Below, one piece after another: positions 54,723 to 64,000 of a stretch of 64,000 bases of DNA. Each line of letters starts with the position of its first letter. Position 1 is the stretch's first letter. A model generated the notes under the pieces. The model was not told the origin of the DNA, ran no database searches, and was given only the letters and a program-made list of their open reading frames with translations. Both the position numbers and the translations under genes were made by a program. The DNA is from Maricaulis alexandrii (GTDB lineage: Bacteria; Pseudomonadota; Alphaproteobacteria; Caulobacterales; Maricaulaceae): the NCBI RefSeq assembly GCF_005871165.1, contig NZ_SWKP01000006.1, forward strand, positions 262,001 to 326,000, read 5' to 3'.

Positions 54723-55121
54723 CTAGCGGACGTCCTTCAGGTCGTTGATGACGCGCGAACCGGCGCCTTCAGGAAAGAAATCGGCAGCGCGGCGACGCGG
54801 CGCCGTGCGCGGACGGTTGGCCAGGCTGTCAGCGGTGCGGTCGGCCTTGCCCGTGATCAGGCTCAGCTCGTCGGTCAGCTTGCGAGCTTCGGCGACCCGC
54901 GCTTCCAGCTCCTTGCCGGACAGGGTCGTGGCGCGTTCAAGCGCCGCCAGGCTGGCGCGGGCCCGGTCCGTCGCCTCATTGAGCGCGATGACCGAAGACT
55001 GCACGCCGTCCTGCCCTTTCTTGAGGGCAGACAGGCGACGATCCACACGCCAGCACGAGATGACGGCGACCAGAAGAAGGGCGGCCACCAGGCCTTCGAA
55101 AACCAGGGCTGCGAGCGTCAT
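54723..55121 (-). CDS. DUF6468-type bitopic protein, candidate PflI homologue
   Basis: A 132-residue protein with an N-terminal membrane helix (LVFEGLVAALLLVAVISCW) and a cytoplasmic coiled region (RRLSALKKGQDGVQSSVIALNEATDRARASLAAL). Its start overlaps the fliM stop (ATGA). In Caulobacter the gene at this place, pflI, helps place the flagellum at the pole. Whether this short protein is its true counterpart is inferred from position and topology; it lacks a long Pro-rich tail but ends with Arg/Pro-rich residues. Confidence 0.6.
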   Translation of the reverse strand: MTLAALVFEGLVAALLLVAVISCWRVDRRLSALKKGQDGVQSSVIALNEATDRARASLAALERATTLSGKELEARVAEARKLTDELSLITGKADRTADSLANRPRTAPRRRAADFFPEGAGSRVINDLKDVR

Positions 55122-56251
55122 GCGAACCTCATCATCGCTTTTTTGGCGCCCGGCGAGAGCGGTCCGCTCAGGCGCAGGGCGACATTGTGTCCAATCCGGC
55201 CCATACGGCCGCGCGTCAGGGGCACCTGCCCGCAACGCAATTCAACTTCACTGTGGGGTGTGGCGTCGAGGAAGAGCGTGTCGCCGACCTTGAGATCTGC
55301 GACCTTGCCGAGCGGCAAGCGCTGTTCGTCGAGTACGGCGTGCACTTCCATATTGGTCGACCACAACTCGGTCGCCAGGTGGCCTTCCCAGATATTGTCG
55401 CGACCGAACTTCTCACCCATGAATTGCTGAAGCAGCATTTTCCGGATGGGTTCCAGCGTCGCATAGGGCAGCAGGAGTTCGATCCGGCCGCCGCGATCTT
55501 CCATGTCGATGCGCAGCTTGACCAGGATGGCCGCGTTCGCCGGACGGGCAATCGCCGCGAAGCGCGGGTTGGTCTCGACGCGCTCCAGATCGAAATCGAC
55601 CTCGGTCAGCGGTGCGAATGCCTGCTTGGCGTCGCCGAGGACGACTTCAATCATCCGCTGGACCAGCATGCGTTCGATCGTGGTGTAGGGACGGCCCTCG
55701 ATCCGCATCGCCGAGGTGCCGCGGCGACCGCCGAGCAGAACGTCCACGATCGAGTAGATCAGGTTCGAGTCCACCGTCAGCAGGCCGTAATTGTCCAGCT
55801 GCTGCGCCCGGAACACGGCCAGGATGGCCGGCAGCGGGATCGAGTTCAGATAGTCGCCGAAACGGATCGAGGAGATGTTGTCCAGCGAAACCTCGACATT
55901 GTCCGAGGTGAAATTGCGCAACGAAGTCGTCATCAGGCGCACAAGGCGGTCGAAGACGATCTCCAGCATCGGCAGGCGCTCATAGGAGACCAGCGCGGAG
56001 TTGATGATGGCGCGGATGCCCGACTTGTCGGCCGCATCATCATCACTCAGCGAGAAGCCGAGCAGACTGTCGATTTCGTCCTGGTTGAGGATGCGTTCGG
56101 GGCCACCACCAACAGTCGGCAAGTCCTGTTCGTCGTCGTCACCGCCGCCAACCATGGCCTCCCATTCGGACGCCAGGTCGAGGTCGTCACCGTCCTCGGC
56201 CATGGCCTCCCATTCGGCGGCAAGGGCATCCTGGTCCATATCGTCAGACAT
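55118..56251 (-). CDS. fliM: Flagellar motor switch protein FliM
   Basis: A 377-residue C-ring protein that binds CheY-P and sets rotation direction. The CheY-binding motif ILNQDEIDSLLG lies at residues 54-65, after an acidic extension holding two LAxEWEAM copies (10-17 and 26-33). The middle domain has YERLPMLEIVFDRLVRLMTTSLRNFT, and the C-terminal SpoA domain ends the protein. I chose the ATG at MSDDMDQ, with an AAGGACGAG ribosome site. A TTG ten codons earlier overlaps fliL. Confidence 0.95.
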   Translation of the reverse strand: MSDDMDQDALAAEWEAMAEDGDDLDLASEWEAMVGGGDDDEQDLPTVGGGPERILNQDEIDSLLGFSLSDDDAADKSGIRAIINSALVSYERLPMLEIVFDRLVRLMTTSLRNFTSDNVEVSLDNISSIRFGDYLNSIPLPAILAVFRAQQLDNYGLLTVDSNLIYSIVDVLLGGRRGTSAMRIEGRPYTTIERMLVQRMIEVVLGDAKQAFAPLTEVDFDLERVETNPRFAAIARPANAAILVKLRIDMEDRGGRIELLLPYATLEPIRKMLLQQFMGEKFGRDNIWEGHLATELWSTNMEVHAVLDEQRLPLGKVADLKVGDTLFLDATPHSEVELRCGQVPLTRGRMGRIGHNVALRLSGPLSPGAKKAMMRFA

Positions 56252-56270
56252 CGGGCTCTCGTCCTTGGGG

Positions 56271-56837
56271 TTAGTCGACAATCATGAACTGCTGGATGAG
56301 CACGGCATCCACCTGGGCGGGTTCGATCGCCAGGTTCACACGGCGCAGCAATTCCAGGCGAACCCGGTGCATGCCGGCCGAGCCGTACAGATCATCCTCA
56401 CGCAGTTCGCGCAGGAACATGATGAACTGGTCCATGATGGAATCGACATTCGCTTCCAGAATGGCGCCCAGTTCGGGATTGGAAGATTCAAAGGAGACCT
56501 GCAGCTGCAGGATCACCGGCCGTCCATCGGTCGAACGGATGTTCGTGGTGATGGTCTCGGACTCACCCTCGCCCTCCGTCAGGTCATAATAAAAGACCTC
56601 GTCACCGTGCGTATCATGCACTTCGGCGACCTCGTGGCCGTCGCTCTCGCCATGCGAGTCGTCGGCATGCGCGGCCTCGTCATCTCCGCCGCCGGAGAAG
56701 AGCAGGAAACCGCCCACGCCCGCGAGCAAGAGAATAAGAACGGGCAAGCCTATGAAAAGAGCCAGTTTTATCGGGCTCTTCTTCGGCTTTTCCTCGCCTT
56801 CGGTCTCGTCTTCGATGTCGTCGTTTTCGTCGGCCAT
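56271..56837 (-). CDS. fliL: Flagellar basal body-associated protein FliL
   Basis: A 188-residue inner-membrane protein near the stator. A charged N-terminus precedes one helix (LALFIGLPVLILLLAGVGGFLLF). Then comes an acidic His-rich linker (DDEAAHADDSHGESDGHEVAEVHD). The C-terminal FliL domain has RPVILQLQVSFES and ends RVNLAIEPAQVDAVLIQQFMIVD. It leads the fliL-fliM operon, divergent from flgF. Confidence 0.93.
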   Translation of the reverse strand: MADENDDIEDETEGEEKPKKSPIKLALFIGLPVLILLLAGVGGFLLFSGGGDDEAAHADDSHGESDGHEVAEVHDTHGDEVFYYDLTEGEGESETITTNIRSTDGRPVILQLQVSFESSNPELGAILEANVDSIMDQFIMFLRELREDDLYGSAGMHRVRLELLRRVNLAIEPAQVDAVLIQQFMIVD

Positions 56838-57019
56838 GCCGCCAGCTCCAAACGGAAGAATCGTCTGAAACCATTAACGGCGGACGCGGTTAACGTTTCG
56901 TAGTAATCGGAGCAAACCCGGCAAATTGTTCCCACCCGCCCGGACTCCTTTGCCGCAAGGGAAACCCCTTCCCCCCGGCCTCCCCACCCCAAGTTATTGA
57001 TAACCATGGAAATTAACCT

Positions 57020-57035
57020 TGGCACGCTGCGTGCA
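57020..57035 (+). promoter_or_regulatory. Sigma-54-type promoter upstream of flgF
   Basis: TGGCACGCTGCGTGCA matches TGGCAC-N5-TTGC with one mismatch. The GC of the -12 element is at 57033-57034, which predicts a start near 57046, about 53 bases before the flgF ATG. Caulobacter rod and ring operons use sigma-54 with FlbD; an FlbD site was not located with confidence. Confidence 0.72.
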
Positions 57036-57098
57036 ACTTGTCGGGCAACCGCTGCGATATGACGGCGGACCCCAGGTATCCAGAAAGGAAACCGCCCG

Positions 57099-57851
57099 AT
57101 GGACAACGCAATCATGATCGGCCTCACGCGCCAGATGACCCTTCGCCGGGGCATGGACGTGATCGCCAACAACATCGCCAACGCAGAAACGGCCGGCTTC
57201 AAGGCCGAATCGCTTCTGCTCGAGAATCAGCCCGCCCGGACCGCCGAACACACGGACGGTCCGTCCGACCTCCAGTATGTGAATACGTGGGGCATGGGCC
57301 GTGACTTCTCCCAGGGCGCGATGGAATTCACCGGCCGCCCCTTCGATGTCGCCATCGAGGGTGACGGCTTTTTCGCCGTCGAATCGAACGGTCGCGAACA
57401 ATACACCCGCGATGGCCGCTTCCACACCGACGCGGAAGGCCAGCTGGTTGCCGCCGATGGCGCCCTCGTTCTCGATGCCGACACGCGCGGCCCGATCCTG
57501 CTGAACACCAATGCCGAGAGCACGACGATCGTCGATGGCGGCGCGGTGATGCAGGACGGGATCCAGGTCGGTCGCATCGGCGTGTTCGAAATCGCCAACC
57601 GGTCCGAGATGACCAAGGAAGGCAATGGCCGTTACACCATTCCGGCTTCCGACAATCCGGATGAAGAGCCGCAGGCCATGTTCGACCCGGTCGTCCGCCA
57701 GGGCTTCGTGGAAAGCTCCAACGTCCAGTCCATCGTCGAAATCACCGACATGATGTCGATCATGCGGTCCTACCAATCCGTCTCGAAATTCCTGAAAGAC
57801 GCCGAAGACCTGAACCAGCGCGCCATCGAGCGCCTCGGTCGCGTCAGCTAA
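57099..57851 (+). CDS. flgF: Flagellar rod protein FlgF
   Basis: A 250-residue proximal-rod protein. The start reads MIGLTRQMTLRRGMDVIANNIANAETAGFKAE, and the end SNVQSIVEITDMMSIMRSYQSVSKFLK shows the paired rod helices. The GDGFFAVE and YTRDGRFHTDAEGQLV blocks are standard. It opens flgF-flgG-flgA-flgH, with 14 bases to flgG. Confidence 0.96.
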   Translation: MDNAIMIGLTRQMTLRRGMDVIANNIANAETAGFKAESLLLENQPARTAEHTDGPSDLQYVNTWGMGRDFSQGAMEFTGRPFDVAIEGDGFFAVESNGREQYTRDGRFHTDAEGQLVAADGALVLDADTRGPILLNTNAESTTIVDGGAVMQDGIQVGRIGVFEIANRSEMTKEGNGRYTIPASDNPDEEPQAMFDPVVRQGFVESSNVQSIVEITDMMSIMRSYQSVSKFLKDAEDLNQRAIERLGRVS

Positions 57852-57865
57852 GGAGGAGTTGAACC

Positions 57866-58651
57866 ATGCGTGCACTCACCACCGCCGCTTCGGGCATGCA
57901 AGCCCAGCAGATGAATGTCGAAGTGATCTCGAACAACCTGGCCAACATGAACACCACGGGGTTCAAACGCCAGCGGGCCGAGTTCCAGGACCTCATCTAC
58001 CAGAACGTCCAGGCCATGGGCATGAACTCCTCTGATGCCGGCACGATCGTGCCGACCGGTGTCCAGGTCGGCCTGGGTGTCCAGGCCTCCTCCATCTACC
58101 GGATCACGGAACAGGGCTCGCTGAACAATACCGGCAACCCGTTTGACCTGGCGATTTCCGGCCGCGGCTTCTTCCGCATCCAGATGCCGGACGGTTCCGA
58201 CGCCTTCACCCGCGCCGGCAATTTCGCCATCAGCGCGGAAGGCCAGATCGTCACCGCCGACGGTTATCCCGTCGCGCCGGGCATCGCGATCCCGCAGGAC
58301 AGCCGCGAAGTCTCGATCAACTCGCAAGGCCAGGTCCAGGCGCTCATCGACGGCCAGACCGAACCCCAGACCGTGGGTCAGCTGGAACTGGCCACCTTCT
58401 TCAATGAAGGCGGGCTGGAAGCCATCGGTGACAATCTCTACCTGGAAAGCGCCGCCTCCGGTGCTGCCAATGTCGGCACGCCGGACAGCCCCGGCTATGG
58501 CGCCGTCATGCAGGGCTATGTCGAAAGCGCGAACGTCAACGCAGTCTCCGAAATCACCGCCCTCATCCAGGCCCAGCGGGCCTATGAGATGAATGCCCGC
58601 GTGATCACGGCTGCCGACGAGATGCTCGCTGCCTCCTCGAACCTGCGCTAA
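57866..58651 (+). CDS. flgG: Flagellar distal-rod protein FlgG
   Basis: A 261-residue distal-rod protein. It opens with MRALTTAASGMQAQQMNVEVISNNLANMNTTGFKRQRAEF, of which ISNNLANMNTTGFK is the rod signature. It ends VNAVSEITALIQAQRAYEMNARVI. The length is exactly usual. RBS AGGAGG precedes the ATG. Confidence 0.98.
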   Translation: MRALTTAASGMQAQQMNVEVISNNLANMNTTGFKRQRAEFQDLIYQNVQAMGMNSSDAGTIVPTGVQVGLGVQASSIYRITEQGSLNNTGNPFDLAISGRGFFRIQMPDGSDAFTRAGNFAISAEGQIVTADGYPVAPGIAIPQDSREVSINSQGQVQALIDGQTEPQTVGQLELATFFNEGGLEAIGDNLYLESAASGAANVGTPDSPGYGAVMQGYVESANVNAVSEITALIQAQRAYEMNARVITAADEMLAASSNLR

Positions 58652-58665
58652 CGGAGGGCTAGTTG

Positions 58666-59610
58666 ATGACCCGCCAATCCGTCTTTGCTCTCGCCTGCCT
58701 CACCACGGCTCTGGCCACGGCTCCGGCCCTGGCCGGCGAGACGGTCGTCCTGCGCGAAACCCTCAATGTCGAGGGCGCACATGTCACGCTGGGCGATCTT
58801 TTCACCGATGCCGGCGCCAGCGCCGACATCGTCGTCGCCCGCGCTCCGGCGCCGGGCAGCCGCACCTCGCTGGATGTCGGTTACATCCAGCGCATCGCGG
58901 CGGAAAACGATCTGGACTGGGCCAATGCCGGCGGCATCCGCCGCGTCACGGTGGCCCGGGCTAGCCGCTCGGTCGATGCCGACATCCTGACCGACATGAT
59001 CGAGGGCGAACTGATGGCTCGCGAAGGTCAGGTCCATGATGTCCGCCTGGCCAATAACGGCCTCGTGCTTCATGCCCCCGTCGAAAGCGTGGGCGGTCCG
59101 CAGATCGTGTCGCTGAACTATGACATCCGCTCCGGCATGCTGTCCGCAGAGGTCGCCGCCTATGACGGGGCCGAACCGGTCCGTGTCACCGGCCGGGCCT
59201 ATGCCACGGTCGAGGTTCCGGTCCTGGCCCGCGCGATGCCGGCCGGCAGCGAGATCAGCGGCGATGACATTGACTGGCTCTCGGTCCGGGCTGATCGCCT
59301 CCGTCCCGACGCCGTTCTCGACCCGATGGACCTGATCGGCTTCGAGACCCGCCGCACCCTGCGTCCGGGCGAAGCCCTGCGCAGCTATGACATCCAGCGG
59401 CCGATGGTCGTGGAACGCGGCGAACTCATCACACTTCTGTTCGAAGCTCCCGGCATCCAGCTCTCCGTCCGGGCCCGCGCCCTTGAGGATGCGGCCGACG
59501 GTGAACTCGCCCGCTTCGTCAATCTTCAGTCCAACCGCACGGTGGAGGCCCTCGTCGACGGGCCGGGCCGCGCCCGCGTCGGCTTCTCGCCGGCCACCAC
59601 CAGCTTCTAA
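58666..59610 (+). CDS. flgA: Flagellar P-ring chaperone FlgA
   Basis: A 314-residue periplasmic protein that assists P-ring (FlgI) assembly. It has a signal peptide ending ALAGE. The N-terminal part is longer than enteric FlgA. The C-terminal SAF-like region has VPVLARAMPAGSEISGDDIDWL, RTLRPGEALRSYDIQRPMVVERGELITLLFE and the ending ARVGFS. The ATG is preferred over an in-frame TTG just before it, by spacing from CGGAGGG. Confidence 0.92.
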   Translation: MTRQSVFALACLTTALATAPALAGETVVLRETLNVEGAHVTLGDLFTDAGASADIVVARAPAPGSRTSLDVGYIQRIAAENDLDWANAGGIRRVTVARASRSVDADILTDMIEGELMAREGQVHDVRLANNGLVLHAPVESVGGPQIVSLNYDIRSGMLSAEVAAYDGAEPVRVTGRAYATVEVPVLARAMPAGSEISGDDIDWLSVRADRLRPDAVLDPMDLIGFETRRTLRPGEALRSYDIQRPMVVERGELITLLFEAPGIQLSVRARALEDAADGELARFVNLQSNRTVEALVDGPGRARVGFSPATTSF

Positions 59611-59626
59611 GCCCAGGGAGTCCCCC

Positions 59627-60373
59627 ATGATCCGCAAGCTCGCTCTTCTCGTCATCGGTGCGGCCGCCCTGCAGGCCTGTGCTGCCACTGACCGTCTGTC
59701 CTATGTCGGCCAGACCCCGCCGATGACGCCGCTGGAAAGCCCGGCGCCGCTGGCCGGAAACGGTCCGTCGCAAATCCCGATGCCGACCTATGCCATGCCG
59801 CAACAGCGCGTTGTCGGCACGTCCAATTCGCTGTGGAACGCCAATTCGCCGACCTTCTTCGGTGATCCGCGAGCGGCCCGCATCGGCGACATCCTGACGG
59901 TCAATATCGACATTTCCGACAGCGCCCAGCTGCAGAATTCCACCGCCCGCTCGCGGGCTTCGGCGGAAGACAGCAATCTGGCCAGCTTCCTCGGCGCCGA
60001 CCTGACCGGCTTCTTCAACGACAATATCGATCCGAACAATCTGACCGATTTCGGCTCGAACTCCTCGCAGACCGGCACCGGCTCGGTGAACCGCAATGAG
60101 AGCATTTCTCTGACGGTGGCCGCCCTGGTGACCCAGGTTCTGCCCAATGGCAATCTGGTGATCGCCGGACGTCAGGAAGTGCGCGTGAACAATGAGGTTC
60201 GCGAGCTCCTGATCACCGGGATCGCCCGCCCGCAAGACATTGCTTCGGACAATACGATCGCCCACACGCAAATCGCCGAAGCCCGGATTTCCTATGGCGG
60301 CCGCGGTCATCTGACCGACATGCAGCGCCCGCGCTACGGCCAGGAGCTCTATGACCTCCTGATGCCGTTCTAG
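59627..60373 (+). CDS. flgH: Flagellar L-ring lipoprotein FlgH
   Basis: A 248-residue outer-membrane ring protein. The lipobox is LQAC. Typical FlgH blocks are NSLWNANSPTFFGDPRAARIGDILTVNIDISDSAQ and VAALVTQVLPNGNLVIAGRQEVRVNNE, then the end GRGHLTDMQRPRYGQELYD. It ends the operon; a terminator follows. The P-ring gene flgI is not in this window. Confidence 0.97.
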   Translation: MIRKLALLVIGAAALQACAATDRLSYVGQTPPMTPLESPAPLAGNGPSQIPMPTYAMPQQRVVGTSNSLWNANSPTFFGDPRAARIGDILTVNIDISDSAQLQNSTARSRASAEDSNLASFLGADLTGFFNDNIDPNNLTDFGSNSSQTGTGSVNRNESISLTVAALVTQVLPNGNLVIAGRQEVRVNNEVRELLITGIARPQDIASDNTIAHTQIAEARISYGGRGHLTDMQRPRYGQELYDLLMPF

Positions 60374-60408
60374 GACTTAAGACACCCCACCACCATCGGG
60401 TTCACTTG

Positions 60409-60438
60409 GGCCGTCACCTCGCGTGACGGCCTTTTTTT
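60409..60438. terminator. Terminator between flgH and ligA
   Basis: GGCCGTCAC-CTC-GCGTGACGGCC-type hairpin followed by seven T on the plus strand. It ends flgH. The minus-strand side lacks an equal T-run, so it is mainly for the plus strand. Confidence 0.82.
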
Positions 60439-60441
60439 GGG

Positions 60442-62956
<2,515 letters not shown>

Positions 62957-64000
62957 TCAGGCCTCGACGGCCATCAGCGCATCAGCCTGGGCCCGCGCGG
63001 CATCCGTGACTTCGGCCCCCGACAGCATGCGGGCGATCTCTTCGCGGCGTTCGGCGCCTTCCAGGCGGATGAGCGTGGCGCGCATGCCGCCCTGCCCGTC
63101 CTCATCCTTGACGATCTTCCAGTGATGATCGGCGACGGCAGCGACCTGCGGCGAGTGGGTAACCACGAGTGTCTGGCCCTGCTCTGCCAGGCGCTTGAGA
63201 CGGCGGCCGACCGCATCCGCGACAGCGCCGCCCACACCCTGGTCGACCTCGTCAAAGACCAGGACCAGGCCCTCATCCTCACCGGCCAGGGCGACCTTCA
63301 GCGCCAGACCGAAACGCGACAGCTCGCCGCCCGAGGCGATCTTGTCCAGCGGGCCGAAAGGTGCGCCCGGATTGGTCGCGACTTCGAAAACGATCTGGTC
63401 GCGCCCGTCCGGACCGGCCTTCTCATCATCGGACTGGATGGACACGCGGAAGCGCGCCCGTTCCATCTTCAGCGGCGGCAATTCGGTGGCCACAGCCTCG
63501 GCCAGGTTTTCGGCGGCGCGGGTCCGGCTGCGGCTCAGCGCATGGGCGGCGTCATCATAGCGCGCCCGGGCGGCCGACATGGCGCGTTCAGCCTCGGCGA
63601 TCCGGTCTGCAGCATTCTCAATCGCGTCCAACTGCTCGGCGAGCCGACCATGCAAGGCCGCCAGGTCATCGACATCGACATTGTGCTTGCGCGCCAGCCC
63701 GCGCAGGGCGAAGAGGCGTTCCTCGACCGCGTCCAGCTGGCCCGGTTCGACATCAAAGGCCTGCGCCGCATCAGACAGGGCGTCTTCGGCCTCGGTAAAC
63801 TCGATCAGCGCCCGGTCAATGGCACCGGAAGCGCGTTCCAGCGCTTCACCGGCCGCGCCGCCGCCATCGCCGATATGAGAGCGCACCCGTTCCAGCCCGC
63901 GCAGGGCCGCATTGAGCCGGCCTTCCAGACCGCCACCATCGCCGGCCAGGGCGTCCTGGGCTTCCTGGAGATCGCCCAGCGCGCGCTCGGCGCCTTGCAG
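62957..64000 (-). CDS. recN: DNA repair ATPase RecN, 3' part only
   Basis: The C-terminal 347 residues of RecN; the gene runs past the right edge of the window. The coiled coil (LDAIENAADRIAEAERAMSAARARYDDA) is followed by the ATPase lobe: IASGGELSRFGLALKVAL is the ABC signature, VLVFDEVDQGVGG is Walker B, and TLVVTHSPQVAAVADHH is the H-loop. RecN tethers broken DNA ends. It is often SOS-controlled, but its promoter is outside the window. Confidence 0.95.
   Translation of the reverse strand: MQGAERALGDLQEAQDALAGDGGGLEGRLNAALRGLERVRSHIGDGGGAAGEALERASGAIDRALIEFTEAEDALSDAAQAFDVEPGQLDAVEERLFALRGLARKHNVDVDDLAALHGRLAEQLDAIENAADRIAEAERAMSAARARYDDAAHALSRSRTRAAENLAEAVATELPPLKMERARFRVSIQSDDEKAGPDGRDQIVFEVATNPGAPFGPLDKIASGGELSRFGLALKVALAGEDEGLVLVFDEVDQGVGGAVADAVGRRLKRLAEQGQTLVVTHSPQVAAVADHHWKIVKDEDGQGGMRATLIRLEGAERREEIARMLSGAEVTDAARAQADALMAVEA

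Noticed and set aside
56850-56900. Two TTAAC half-sites upstream of fliL as a CtrA box
   Set aside because: The spacing between the TTAA elements is 12 bases, not 7, and no better pairing was found. CtrA control of fliL remains possible but is not supported as a box.

Overview
The window is a gene-dense, GC-rich chromosome segment from an alphaproteobacterium of the Caulobacter type. The evidence is a CckA cell-cycle kinase behind the flagellar export genes, CtrA-type boxes (TTAA-N7-TTAA) at flagellar promoters, a GTTC-N7-GTTC LexA box at recA, a DUF1476 ATPase-inhibitor gene, and a flagellar gene order like that of Caulobacter. The many outer-membrane lipoproteins and the autotransporter suggest a marine stalked bacterium of the Maricaulis/Hyphomonas kind; that genus-level guess is inference.

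Layout. 1-0.7 kb: a REP-associated tyrosine transposase (RAYT) between two copies of a 27-base palindrome. 0.8-10 kb: purine synthesis (purB; then purC, purS, purQ, purL), broken up by small genes of other kinds, including an unrecognised exported protein between purQ and purL. 10.1-13.7 kb: a translationally coupled pair (TPR-like/serine hydrolase protein plus radical SAM protein) that I cannot assign to a known pathway, followed by an Xre regulator/membrane protein pair with a repeated operator. 13.7-21.5 kb: an M28 peptidase, a YHS protein, BolA/aldo-keto reductase/monothiol glutaredoxin, and a trehalose cluster (otsA, otsB, GH15). 21.5-32.4 kb: housekeeping genes (rpsD, trmJ-like, icd, alaS, recA with a LexA box, mltF). 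32.5-37 kb: an autotransporter whose trypsin-like domain has lost its catalytic residues, and an AraC-type regulator.

37-60.4 kb is a flagellar and cell-cycle region. cckA lies at the end of fliQ-fliR-flhB. Three tandem DUF885 lipoprotein peptidases interrupt the flagellar genes. flgB-flgC-fliE and fliO-fliP diverge from one symmetric CtrA box. fliL-fliM-DUF6468-MotE-like-TPR diverges from flgF-flgG-flgA-flgH, which has a sigma-54-type promoter. This matches the Caulobacter hierarchy, in which CtrA drives early genes and sigma-54 drives later rod genes. The window ends with ligA and the 3' part of recN.

No rRNA, tRNA or CRISPR array was seen. Very long open frames antisense to purB, purL, otsAB, alaS, cckA, the DUF885 genes and the TPR gene are by-products of high GC at third codon positions and are not annotated. 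The least explained items are the hydrolase/radical SAM pair, the dead-protease autotransporter, the purQ-purL insert and the DUF885 triplet.
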